From: Candidatus Brocadia pituitae
GTDB taxonomy: Bacteria > Planctomycetota > Brocadiia > Brocadiales > Brocadiaceae
NCBI GenBank assembly: GCA_017347445.1
Contig: AP021856.1
Location: 1,000,613 to 1,064,612 of the forward strand
Length of the DNA stretch: 64,000 nt
Direction: 5' to 3'
The position numbers and the translations under genes were made by a program. The notes beneath the pieces are model-generated. The model had not been told where the DNA came from and made no database searches. It saw only the letters and a program-made list of their open reading frames with translations. Below are positions 9,042 through 16,595 of the stretch, in pieces (the first letter of the stretch is position 1; each line of letters begins with the position of its first letter).

Positions 9042-9281
9042 TTAGTGAGGGTGTTCACTGGAGTGATCACTTTCTCCCTGGCGTACTTGTTCAATTGCCC
9101 TTGCCAGATCGTGGTTTGCCGCCTCCAGTTTTTCAACAGCAGCCTCGAGATGATGTGCCAGATGCTCCTTGCCAACAGAGCGAGCCCGGCTTGCCCATTT
9201 CAAGAACTCGTTGGCATGTTCGGCATTGTGCTCCAGCCAATGAGGCAGCAACCGGCGTAATTTTTCAATATCAGTCATCAT
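9042..9281 (-). CDS. Small His-rich partner of CooT
   Basis: This 79-residue protein (MMTDIEKLRRLLPHWLEHN) has many His residues (HWLEHNAEH, HLAHHLE, and the tail HSSEHPH). It is mostly helical. A GGAGGAG ribosome site precedes it, and its ATG overlaps the stop of the CooT gene (ATGA), so the two are translationally coupled. I know this type of small protein beside metal genes but not its function. A nickel-handling accessory role is inferred from coupling to CooT and the His content. Confidence 0.7.
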   Translation of the reverse strand: MMTDIEKLRRLLPHWLEHNAEHANEFLKWASRARSVGKEHLAHHLEAAVEKLEAANHDLARAIEQVRQGESDHSSEHPH

Positions 9282-9493
9282 GTATTCTCCTCCTGTTCTG
9301 ATGATCGAAGAGTTTTTCCGGAAGACACGAGCAATATACGGTGTTTCAGCAAGTCTATATCTGTGATTACGCCTTTAACGAAGACGGGTTCATCAAAGAA
9401 AGTGCGAATCTGGATGCCACCGGCAACTGGTTTAACCCAGATAACATCCTCCATGATTTTTTCTTCGTCAAGATAAACGGTCGTTTGGCACAT
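9278..9493 (-). CDS. cooT: CooT-family nickel-binding protein
   Basis: Seventy-one residues opening MCQTTVYLDEEKIMEDV, with the conserved Met-Cys start of CooT. In Rhodospirillum rubrum this Cys2 binds nickel for CO dehydrogenase maturation. The middle (GVITDIDLLKHRILL) also fits the family. An AGGAG site lies upstream. Its stop overlaps the next gene by four bases. In an organism of this type the likely client is a nickel enzyme such as CODH/acetyl-CoA synthase. That is an inference: no CODH gene is in the window. Confidence 0.85.
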   Translation of the reverse strand: MCQTTVYLDEEKIMEDVIWVKPVAGGIQIRTFFDEPVFVKGVITDIDLLKHRILLVSSGKTLRSSEQEENT

Positions 9494-9544
9494 AGAATTA
9501 ACTCCTGGTTGATATTATGGATTACCTGCTTATAATAAAGTTAA

Positions 9545-9614
9545 CCTTCAGCGACTCTCCCCCTGTTTTCCTCAGTACATATGGGGATTATGGGAGGGGA
9601 TTGAAATTCCTTAA
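9545..9614. repeat. G-run/C-run hairpin repeat, copy 3 (degenerate)
   Basis: Same ends as the other copies (CAGCGACTCTCCCCCTGTTT and ATTGAAATTCC) but the central hairpin is eroded to CAGTACATATGG. Confidence 0.65.
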
Positions 9615-9679
9615 CATAAAAGTATTGTAACAATTTAGCTTTTGAAAAAACCCTAATAATAGCGATGTTTCCATGCCGC

Positions 9680-9751
9680 GTAGGGGTGAAGCATTTGTTG
9701 CACTTGGCGCAAACACGTCCACACCCAGGCGGGCAAATGCTTCGCCCTTAC
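9680..9751. repeat. GAAGCATTTG inverted-repeat element, copy 1
   Basis: The arms GTAGGGGTGAAGCATTTG and CAAATGCTTCGCCCTTAC flank a 37-base centre. Other copies lie at 11415 and 33305. Confidence 0.75.
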
Positions 9752-9777
9752 TTATTCTATTGCAAAAAAATTTACCT

Positions 9778-10818
9778 CTACCATCCAAGCACATAGGCAA
9801 AAATCAGTGGTGCAACGATGGTGGCATCCGATTCGATGATGAATTTCGGCGAATCCTTTCCGAGCTTGCCCCAGGTTATTTTTTCATTTGGCACTGCGCC
9901 CGAATACGAACCGTAGCTTGTGGTTGAGTCACTGATTTGACAAAAATATGCCCAAAGAGGCACATCGGGACGTCCCAGGTCCTGATGAAGCATTGGCACC
10001 ACACAGATAGGGAAATCTCCTGCAATTCCACCACCGATTTGAAAAAAACCCAGACCTTTCGGGGCGGTCTGCGTGTACCATTCGGCCAACAAGATCATAT
10101 ACTCTATCCCCGTTTTAACCGTGTGGATGTTCCTGATTTCACCTGCAATACAGTGTGCGGCGTACATGTTACCGAGCGTAGAATCCTCCCAGCCCGGTAC
10201 AAAAATGGGTAGATTTCGGACCGCTGCTTCCATCAGCCAGCTATCCCGAGGGTCGATTTGATAGTATTGCTTAAGTTTGCCACTCAGCAGGATTTTAAAC
10301 ATAAACTCGTGTGGAAACAACCGTTCTCCCAGGCAATCTGCGGCTACCCATTCCTCAAGCACGGCGTTTTCAATACGCCTTAATGCTTCCGCCTCGGGAA
10401 TGCAGGTGTCGGTTACCCTGTTCAGGTGTCTATTACACAAATTTTCTTCATCAGCGGGGGTCAGTTCACGATAGTTTGGAATACGTACGTAATGCTCGTG
10501 GGCAACCAGGTTGAAGACGTCTTCCTCAAGATTGGCGCCCGTACAACAGATACCATGTACCTTGTCCTGACGAATCATTTCAGCAAGAGAAAGTCCGATC
10601 TCGGCGGTGCTCATTGCGCCGCCTATCGTCAACAACATCTTTCCGCCATTTTCAAGATGTTGTTTGTAAGCCCGGGCAGCATCTAATGTGGTAGCAGCGT
10701 TAAAATGCCGATAATGATGGCACATAAACTGAGAAATGGGACCTTGTGTCGTTCTGAGCGTGTCTTTATGCGACTTCGCAACTTTTGTTAAATCTGGCCT
10801 ATCAAAGTTTGTTTTCAT
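9778..10818 (-). CDS. Deoxyhypusine synthase-like protein
   Basis: Starting at MKTNFDRPDL (10818, with GAAGAA upstream) the protein has 346 residues, the usual size for the deoxyhypusine/homospermidine synthase family. Family marks include LTIGGAMSTAEIG (NAD-binding region), GGGIAGDFPICVVP, and WGKLGKDSPKFI, whose Lys matches the imine-forming lysine. Bacterial members lack an eIF5A target and probably act in polyamine metabolism, moving an aminobutyl group or acting on agmatine. The exact reaction cannot be read from sequence. A small zinc-ribbon gene lies directly upstream in the same direction. Confidence 0.8.
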   Translation of the reverse strand: MKTNFDRPDLTKVAKSHKDTLRTTQGPISQFMCHHYRHFNAATTLDAARAYKQHLENGGKMLLTIGGAMSTAEIGLSLAEMIRQDKVHGICCTGANLEEDVFNLVAHEHYVRIPNYRELTPADEENLCNRHLNRVTDTCIPEAEALRRIENAVLEEWVAADCLGERLFPHEFMFKILLSGKLKQYYQIDPRDSWLMEAAVRNLPIFVPGWEDSTLGNMYAAHCIAGEIRNIHTVKTGIEYMILLAEWYTQTAPKGLGFFQIGGGIAGDFPICVVPMLHQDLGRPDVPLWAYFCQISDSTTSYGSYSGAVPNEKITWGKLGKDSPKFIIESDATIVAPLIFAYVLGW

Positions 10819-10831
10819 GATTTGTTCTTCT

Positions 10832-11029
10832 TCATGCTCTAAATCTTTCAAAACATAACTGACACTCGATATAGTTATCACCTTGCCGCAAGTTCGGTAA
10901 AATACTACTTTCAAATGAACGTATTCCTGCTTCAGGGGATTGGTAAATTACTTGGAAATTACTTGTGAATACTTTAAATTTCTCATCATAACCACAATTA
11001 GGACACATGAAGAATTTACACGATCTCAA
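10832..11029 (-). CDS. Small zinc-ribbon protein
   Basis: About 65 residues with CPNCGY near the N terminus and ECQLCFERF at the C terminus, two CxxC knuckles typical of a zinc ribbon. The TTG at 11029 is chosen because a GGAGG lies nine bases upstream; a TTG at 11035 and an ATG at 11008 are alternatives. It ends 13 bases before the deoxyhypusine-synthase-like gene, so the two are probably cotranscribed. No function is known to me. Confidence 0.55.
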   Translation of the reverse strand: MRSCKFFMCPNCGYDEKFKVFTSNFQVIYQSPEAGIRSFESSILPNLRQGDNYIECQLCFERFRA

Positions 11030-11268
11030 GGACAATATCCTCCATAAAGACGCTTACATAATTTGAAGAAATAATGAGGACAATGAAACTATTCAGCGTA
11101 CTTTCACCCGCAACCAACACGAGTGAACAAAATATTGATTCTGTAATCCCGAAGGGATGTCATGATTATAGCATATTGTTAGGTAATTATGGTTAACCCC
11201 GTAGGGGTGGCATGGTATTATTCTTTTACGCGATATTTCACCCCCACGGGGTTGAATATTGTGGTATG

Positions 11269-11318
11269 TTTTTTCTATAAACAGGTCATTCCTTCGGGAT
11301 TTTCCCGTCTGTCCGTTT
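11269..11318. repeat. Dispersed intergenic repeat, copy 2
   Basis: TTTCTATAA, CCTTCGGGATTTTCCCGTCT and GTCCGTTTT; it matches 2071-2116. The flanking CACCCCCACGGGGTTGAATA belongs to a common CCCCGT-hairpin repeat type. Confidence 0.6.
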
Positions 11319-11414
11319 TCCCTGCTGTACGGGCGTATTGCCATACACCCCTGCATCTCTGAGAAAATATCCTCTGTCAGTTTTGCTGAATAGTTACCAA
11401 TCTCATCGTACATT

Positions 11415-11487
11415 GCAGGGGCGAAGCATTTGCTATAATTGTCGTTAACACGTTCATACCAAAACGGGCAAATGCTTCGCCCCTGCT
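11415..11487. repeat. GAAGCATTTG inverted-repeat element, copy 2
   Basis: GCAGGGGCGAAGCATTTG pairs exactly with CAAATGCTTCGCCCCTGC across a 37-base centre. Confidence 0.8.
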
Positions 11488-11514
11488 ACATTGTCACAAT
11501 GATTCATGTTAACG

Positions 11515-11542
11515 GTAGTGGCAAGGCGTGCCTTGCCACTAC
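11515..11542. repeat. GTAGTGGCAA palindrome, copy 2 (variant core)
   Basis: A 28-bp perfect palindrome with GGCGTGCC-type core and the same GTAGTGGCAA arms as at 48047. Confidence 0.75.
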
Positions 11543-11550
11543 GCGGATAA

Positions 11551-12099
11551 TTACTTCACCTCTTCAATTTCTGTACAAACCTTTCCCTGTTCTGCAGAAT
11601 GGGGACAGGCTGAAGCACAGTGCTGAGATTGAAGCCAACAATGCCCATCATGTTTGCATTGGCACATTTTTAGTTCATTCCGTTTGAGCTGGTTAGGCCA
11701 TGACTTAAAAAATGGCAAGAGGGCATCGCTTATTGATGCAAATGCCTTTTGTGCTTCCTGAACGCTTTTTGCTTTCTTCAGATCTTCTGCACCTGCAAGC
11801 ACGTGCTCCATCATATGCCGGCCGTCGCCGTTTGATTCGGTTTCGATAGCCTGTCTGGCAGCGTCTGACAATTTCTGGGCTATATCAGAAATACCATTCA
11901 AATCTTTTTTTACTAAATGCGTATGGACATCCTGATAGGCTGACAGGATTGACTGAAGATGAACAACCGTCTTCTTCCCGATGGTAACCATCGCTTCATG
12001 GGAGTGACCCTCATGGGCAGAGACGGTATGCCCGTAAACAAAACAACAACAAAACAATAGGGTTGTCACGCATTTTTTGAAACAACTATTTTCAAGCAT
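11551..12099 (-). CDS. Exported DUF3347-like putative metal-binding protein
   Basis: This 182-residue protein has a signal peptide ending in VSA, then AHEGHSHEA at the mature N terminus. A four-helix-like central part (ILSAYQDVHTHLVKKDLNGI and LKKAKSVQEAQKAFASISDAL) fits the DUF3347 pattern seen beside copper or other metal efflux systems. The C-terminal segment carries CQCKHDGHCW and more Cys/His. An expected role is binding Cu, Ni or a similar ion in the periplasm. It follows the barrel protein at 12145 by 45 bases in the same direction, so they form an operon. Confidence 0.7.
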   Translation of the reverse strand: MLENSCFKKCVTTLLFCCCFVYGHTVSAHEGHSHEAMVTIGKKTVVHLQSILSAYQDVHTHLVKKDLNGISDIAQKLSDAARQAIETESNGDGRHMMEHVLAGAEDLKKAKSVQEAQKAFASISDALLPFFKSWPNQLKRNELKMCQCKHDGHCWLQSQHCASACPHSAEQGKVCTEIEEVK

Positions 12100-12144
12100 T
12101 GTTATCTCCTTTCCGTTTCCACAAAAAGTCGCTGAAGTTCTGAT

Positions 12145-13164
12145 CTAAAACGAAATTGAGCAAGTAACGACCGCCCGGTAATCTTCCAGGCCTTCAGCTC
12201 CTTGCTGCTCGGATTCGTTGTTCAGATCCTTCCATGTAGGCAATTTTATCAGCATTCCAATACTGACGTGTTTGCCAAACGTTGCCCTTAAACCCGGCGA
12301 AAGATAAAGAATCGTCCCGCCCGTCGCATCATCTGTTTCGTTCTCGTCATCCTGATCTTTGGTAAGATGGAGTATGTTCGATTCTGCAATAATATCAAGC
12401 CGGGAGAGAAATCCGTTCTTTTTTTCATAGATTTCGTAACCACCTGCTACGTTGAAACGAATTTCGTTGCCTGGCTTGCCCTCGTTGTGCTCAGTAAATG
12501 TCGTAAGCGATGTATCCCCGGTCAGGGTAAAATGAGGAAAGATCATCTTCGATGCAACAAAACCAAACATAAATGTGGGGGCGTCAAAACCCGGCTGCAT
12601 ACCCATATCAAAGATATTTCCCTGATTATCCCGATTCGATGTTTCACCGGTTGGCACCGTGAACCCCGCCTGCAGGGCCATCTTTAAGTCATCCGCACTG
12701 TGTTCCGCGCCATATGAGTCTTCCGGGCCGTAACCATATAACCCACGAACACCATCCCTTTCGCCATACTTAAAACCGTACTGAAAAATGAACCCCAAAT
12801 CTCCCAGACCGCTTGAAGTACCCAGGCTATCCTGTTCCTTTATCGCCACCGGCAATATGGCATAGACACTGAGGGCGTCGGTAAAGCCGTAACCGACAAG
12901 GGTATTGAAAAAGGTAAAAGTGTCGATATTCTCCGGCTCTGCATGGCCTTTGTGTTCAAATGGCACGTATTCAAACTTTTCGTAGAGTAAAAAATTTCCC
13001 TTTCCTAAAGCCAGGGGAGAAGCCGTTTCAATGGGAGCCCCAGGGCCAAATGCTGTTGAAACGCCTCCGTGATGGGCAAAGCTGTTAGTTATTTTTATGA
13101 TAAAAATTAAAAAAAATATGATAAAGCAATTTAAGCAATAACGGTGCCTTTTTTCTGCTAACAT
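12145..13164 (-). CDS. Putative outer-membrane transporter protein
   Basis: Start at the ATG 13164 (MLAEKRHRYC), six bases after GGAGG. The 339-residue product has an N-terminal hydrophobic signal segment, then AHHGGVSTAFGPGAPIETASP, a mature N terminus typical of a group of metal-locus outer-membrane proteins. It ends in alternating hydrophobic strands with a final Phe (TCSISF). Beta-barrel pores of this class are often called putative MetA-pathway or transporter proteins (PF13557). It is the first gene of a pair with the DUF3347-like gene and lies downstream of the nickel operon. Substrate unknown. Confidence 0.6.
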   Translation of the reverse strand: MLAEKRHRYCLNCFIIFFLIFIIKITNSFAHHGGVSTAFGPGAPIETASPLALGKGNFLLYEKFEYVPFEHKGHAEPENIDTFTFFNTLVGYGFTDALSVYAILPVAIKEQDSLGTSSGLGDLGFIFQYGFKYGERDGVRGLYGYGPEDSYGAEHSADDLKMALQAGFTVPTGETSNRDNQGNIFDMGMQPGFDAPTFMFGFVASKMIFPHFTLTGDTSLTTFTEHNEGKPGNEIRFNVAGGYEIYEKKNGFLSRLDIIAESNILHLTKDQDDENETDDATGGTILYLSPGLRATFGKHVSIGMLIKLPTWKDLNNESEQQGAEGLEDYRAVVTCSISF

Positions 13165-13212
13165 TGATACCTCCAAACCTTTAAATTAGGTTGCCTTTGG
13201 CAACGACTTTAA

Positions 13213-13294
13213 ATCTCCCCTCTAAAAAGAGGGGCCGGGGGTGTGTTACGACCGATTTACACACCCCTTAATCCCCTCTTTCTAGAGGGGAATT
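13213..13294. repeat. CTCCCCTCTAAAAAGAGGGG hairpin repeat pair
   Basis: Two CCCCTCT hairpins in inverted arrangement around GTGTGTTACGACCGATTTAC. Together with further short repeats it fills 13177-13529, where no gene is seen. Confidence 0.5.
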
Positions 13295-13529
13295 ACAAAA
13301 GTTTGAAATTCCTGTACATAAATCTACGAATATCGTGAAGGCAAAAGTTGTCATTGCGGGTGTACGACATGTGCGAGATGTCAGTGCAATCTAAACGACA
13401 TATTTAGTTGCTTCTTTGCCCGCAATGACAACGATCAAACGCTTCCCTCTGCCTAACGACATCAAAAGACGCTACCCTAGGACAAAGTATTATATTTATA
13501 ATAATCGTGCTACTCATAACAAAAAATTA

Positions 13530-14252
13530 TTATCTTCTTATCGCCTCCATTCCGTATTGTTGTAAGGTATATTCATCACGAACTAATTCATCGGTGGGTC
13601 TATCCGCCACAATCTTCCCCTTATTCATGAGCACACAACGTTGTGTAACTTCTGAAATCAGAGATAAATCATGGGAGGCAACCATCATGGCTATCGGCAA
13701 ACCCTTCAGATACGTAATCAACCTGCGCCGGTTCCTGTGATCAAGGTCATTTGCCGGTTCATCAAGAATCAAAAGCTGAGGTTCCATAGCCATTGCAGCC
13801 GCCAGGGCAACACTCCGTTTCTGGCCGCCTGATAAATGCTGTGGAGGCCGGTGGCTGAGCTCCTTCAGGTCGAAATATGTCAGCCACTTCTCCACGGTTT
13901 CATGGATCTTTTGTTTCGGCCAGCCTAAATTCCTCGGACCAAAGGCGATTTCTTCCCCGACAGAAGAACAAAAGAGCTGATCGTTGACCTGTTGAAATGT
14001 CAGTGCCACATGACGCCTGACCTCGTTAATATTTTTGTGCTTTGCAAGAGGACGATCGAGCACCTCGATACACCCAGAAACGGGTTTTAAGAGCCCGTTC
14101 AAATGCCAGAAAAAGGTTGTTTTACCAGCCCCGCTAGGCCCGATCACTCCCACTTTTTCGTGCTGATGAACGGATAACGACAGATCAGACAGCGCCAACC
14201 CACCATTTCCATAGCGGAAAGATAGATTTCGGGCACGGATAACACAGGACAT
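13530..14252 (-). CDS. cbiO: Nickel/cobalt ECF transporter ATPase
   Basis: ABC ATPase of 240 residues from MSCVIRARN. It shows Walker A GPSGAGKTT, Q-loop TFQQVNDQLF, signature LSGGQKRS, Walker B LLILDEPAND, and the ASHD switch histidine. TFQxxxDQLF and FGPRNLGW are CbiO/NikO hallmarks. It powers metal uptake through CbiQ and CbiM. It is the last gene of the operon. Its start overlaps the end of cbiQ by 68 bases, an unusually long overlap. The earlier ATG at 14276 would lengthen that further. Confidence 0.9.
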   Translation of the reverse strand: MSCVIRARNLSFRYGNGGLALSDLSLSVHQHEKVGVIGPSGAGKTTFFWHLNGLLKPVSGCIEVLDRPLAKHKNINEVRRHVALTFQQVNDQLFCSSVGEEIAFGPRNLGWPKQKIHETVEKWLTYFDLKELSHRPPQHLSGGQKRSVALAAAMAMEPQLLILDEPANDLDHRNRRRLITYLKGLPIAMMVASHDLSLISEVTQRCVLMNKGKIVADRPTDELVRDEYTLQQYGMEAIRR

Positions 14253-14928
14253 CGCACAAGACTCCACACCAAACAAGACAAGTAAAGAAAGACAGAAATA
14301 TCAGACTGCCATAGGGCGTTGCGATGGCATTATTATCTTCAACCAGGAGGGGATACCTGCCACTAAACCCACGGGACTGCATGGCCCGCTCAACATTTTC
14401 AGCCTGTTCAAAACTTGATACCAGCAGGCAGCCAATCCCTCCCGCAAGATTGTAAAGATGTAAAGGATGCACACCCCTTTTCGAACCGCGTGATGCCTGT
14501 GCAGCAAGCATCATCTTTAACCGTTCCGACAAGATTGGTAAAAACCGCGCAGTAAATGCGATAATATGGATGAGCACCAGCGGCATCCTTAACTCTTCAA
14601 ACGTTAGCAAGATGCGTTCGAATCCAACCCAGGTTATCCAGAGTACAACCCATAACCACATTACCAGCATCTTTGTTAGCAGGACAGGGGCAAGGGAGCG
14701 TCCTTCTTCTGTCCAAAGCAATGTGGCACCCGTTAGAACAAAAAAAAGCAATATCTCTTTACAACGCCATACGGCAACAAACGTCCGTCTCACTCCCGAT
14801 ACAGCAAGCAAATTGATAATGAACAAATACAAGAGAAGATAAGAAAGGTTATCAACCAAGCCGATCCCGATCAGAATGAACAAAATAAGTACCGTTCCCA
14901 AGCGGTTTGATGGGGGAGATATACTCAT
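14185..14928 (-). CDS. cbiQ: Nickel/cobalt ECF transporter T component
   Basis: Starts at MSISPPSNRL (14928); the longer frame from 14991 would read through the previous gene's repeat-derived tail. The 247-residue membrane protein has several helices and the coupling segment RFLPILSERLKMMLAAQASRG, in which the ARG-type motif contacts the ATPase. It joins the ATPase to the metal-binding CbiM subunit. Its ATG overlaps the upstream stop (ATGA). The last 25 residues lie inside cbiO coding DNA and look less conserved, so the true end may be nearer 14252 if a frameshift exists. Confidence 0.85.
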   Translation of the reverse strand: MSISPPSNRLGTVLILFILIGIGLVDNLSYLLLYLFIINLLAVSGVRRTFVAVWRCKEILLFFVLTGATLLWTEEGRSLAPVLLTKMLVMWLWVVLWITWVGFERILLTFEELRMPLVLIHIIAFTARFLPILSERLKMMLAAQASRGSKRGVHPLHLYNLAGGIGCLLVSSFEQAENVERAMQSRGFSGRYPLLVEDNNAIATPYGSLIFLSFFTCLVWCGVLCDVLCYPCPKSIFPLWKWWVGAV

Positions 14929-15356
14929 GTTGGATTGCCGATTTGGGATTTTGGATTTAAAAGTCGTTTTAAAATAAAACCCCCTCCGCAAAGAACAACA
15001 ATTCCCAAGGCGATCCGGATACTAAAACGATCAAAAAAACCCTGAGATGTACCACGTATAACCTCTTGCCATGTCAGCCTGGTAAGGTGGCCGCCAGGCG
15101 CCTCGACAATGACAAATTTAGGCTCTTCTTCAAAATTTTTCGGGAGCGCCCACGTGCCTTTCTCATCCATGGCATCTCTTACGATAACAATACCGTCATC
15201 ATTCACAACGGTAACCACAGCGCCGGAAGCAGGGGAATGATCGCTAAAATGAGCAAATAATTTTCCATCATGCGAAGTGAGATATAATCCATGCGCACGC
15301 GCAACCGAAGGAACCAGAAAAATAATAAACAAAAGATAGAAACACCATTTTTTCAC
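14925..15356 (-). CDS. Small exported subunit of the nickel transporter (NikL/CbiN-like)
   Basis: A GTG start at 15356 is chosen: GGAG lies seven bases upstream and it begins three bases after the cbiM stop. The 143-residue protein has a signal helix, a periplasmic beta-sandwich-like domain starting AHGLYLTSHDGKLFAHFSD, and a C-terminal membrane helix (IALGIVVLCGGGFIL). That layout matches the small accessory subunits (NikL or CbiN class) placed next to CbiM/NikM. The final residues (KSQIGNPT) are translated from an AATCCCAAATCGG repeat, like the insert in the gene at 5519. Confidence 0.7.
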   Translation of the reverse strand: MKKWCFYLLFIIFLVPSVARAHGLYLTSHDGKLFAHFSDHSPASGAVVTVVNDDGIVIVRDAMDEKGTWALPKNFEEEPKFVIVEAPGGHLTRLTWQEVIRGTSQGFFDRFSIRIALGIVVLCGGGFILKRLLNPKSQIGNPT

Positions 15357-15358
15357 GG

Positions 15359-15958
15359 TCAGACTCCAAGCATGGATGGTTTCACTTTTTGAAGAAAATG
15401 CACCAGCCAAAAACTGATGACACCTTCTACCAGCGCAATAGGAATATGTCCCAGAAATACTAATTTAGCAAGAGGCATAAGGGCTGTACTCGTAGTAGAC
15501 AGTGTTGTGTAGAGCAAGATAGCTGATACCACGATTGTTCCTCCGCCAACAAAAGACCCCACCCACGGCCGTCTTTTGGGAGAAACCTTTTTTATCCAAT
15601 GACGCCCCAGCACCCCCATGATAGCGCCCGGTAATGCCATGACGGAAACATTGACTCCTAAAACTATCAGTCCACCAAAACCAATGAAGAGCGCCTGTAA
15701 TAATAGCCCCACCGTTATTACCGTTAAGGCACCCCAGCCGAGTAACAACCCTGCTATACCACTGAGCACGAGATGCATACTGAACGGACCAACCGGCACA
15801 TGGATCGTTGAGCCGGCAAAAAATGCTGCCGCAACCACCCCGTAAGTGCCTGCCTGAGTCGTCTGCAAGCGGCGAACTGATATTGCCAGGGCGGGCAAAG
15901 CGACTGCCCAGCCTATTCCGATAACGACTGAAGAAAGGACTCCATCACTGATATGCAT
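15359..15958 (-). CDS. cbiM: Nickel/cobalt ECF transporter substrate-binding membrane subunit
   Basis: The start at 15958 gives MHISDGVLSS, the canonical CbiM/NikM N terminus in which His2 helps bind the metal. The 199-residue protein has about six membrane helices. It carries GSTIHVPVGPFSMHLVLSG, whose histidine is the second metal-site region. It is the specificity subunit of the importer. Because nikR is immediately upstream, nickel rather than cobalt is the likely substrate; nikM would be an equally fitting name. Confidence 0.9.
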   Translation of the reverse strand: MHISDGVLSSVVIGIGWAVALPALAISVRRLQTTQAGTYGVVAAAFFAGSTIHVPVGPFSMHLVLSGIAGLLLGWGALTVITVGLLLQALFIGFGGLIVLGVNVSVMALPGAIMGVLGRHWIKKVSPKRRPWVGSFVGGGTIVVSAILLYTTLSTTSTALMPLAKLVFLGHIPIALVEGVISFWLVHFLQKVKPSMLGV

Positions 15959-16028
15959 AAAAAATTCTTTGCGAAAATTATACAAATATAAAAAACGTGC
16001 TATCGTTTGAGAAAAAAAATATGAACCC

Positions 16029-16445
16029 TTACATTATTTCAGCCCCTGTTGTTGTCATGGAAACCCCCCCATGTTTTACCCCCTTTGCAGATTTTAACTT
16101 TCCATAGAGCGCTTCTATTTCTCTTGGTTTTCCTTTTACCACAATAATTTCAAGACAATTATCATGGTCTAAGTGGATGTGCTGGGTAGAGAGGACGGTA
16201 TCATGATAATCATGCTGAATATCAATGAGGAGATTCGTCAATTCCCGTTTGTGATGATTGTACACAATCGTTATTGAGCCGGTAACCTCTTTATTCTCCT
16301 GCCATTCCTTTTTTACCAGATCGTCCCGAATTAGGTCGCGTATGGCCTCGGAGCGATTCGTGTATTTCTTCTCTTTGATACGTTCATCAAATCTTTTGAG
16401 CAATTCCTGCTCCAGAGAGACCCCAAATCTTACCAGGCTTGACAT
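16029..16445 (-). CDS. nikR: Nickel-responsive ribbon-helix-helix repressor
   Basis: From MSSLVRFGVSLEQELL (16445, GAGGA six bases upstream) the protein has 138 residues, normal for NikR. The N-terminal ribbon-helix-helix runs to RSEAIRDLIRDDLV. The C-terminal ACT-like domain keeps the metal ligands in HDYHDTVLSTQHIHLDHDNC: the H, the HIH pair and the Cys of the square-planar nickel site. It is first in the operon with the nickel transporter and has its own operator just upstream, so it should repress itself and the transporter when nickel is plentiful. Confidence 0.93.
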   Translation of the reverse strand: MSSLVRFGVSLEQELLKRFDERIKEKKYTNRSEAIRDLIRDDLVKKEWQENKEVTGSITIVYNHHKRELTNLLIDIQHDYHDTVLSTQHIHLDHDNCLEIIVVKGKPREIEALYGKLKSAKGVKHGGVSMTTTGAEIM

Positions 16446-16464
16446 ATTATTCCTCAAATATACA

Positions 16465-16491
16465 GTATTACGAATTTCAGCATTATAACAC
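16465..16491 (-). promoter_or_regulatory. NikR operator
   Basis: On the minus strand the sequence is GTGTTAT, 13 bases, GTAATAC. This matches the NikR site form GTRTTAY-N13-RTAAYAC in all fixed positions. It ends 20 bases before the nikR start codon. Confidence 0.8.
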
Positions 16492-16595
16492 GCTTTTTCC
16501 CGTAATCAAGATATTTTCCGTTTTAACACCATAATTCTGCAGATGCACTTAAAGGTTTTCTTTTTATACTATTCAGGAAACCAATCCATACCACA

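Noticed and set aside
11093-11413. 106-codon minus-strand frame
   Set aside because: Made of several intergenic repeat units (CCCCGT hairpins and the 11269 repeat).
13483-13512. Second NikR site (GTATTAT-N13-GTGCTAC)
   Set aside because: The right half matches only five of seven positions, and it is not placed before a gene start.
14185-14252. Frameshift at the cbiQ/cbiO junction
   Set aside because: A 68-base overlap is unusual, but both frames are open and both proteins reach family length; no evidence decides for an error.
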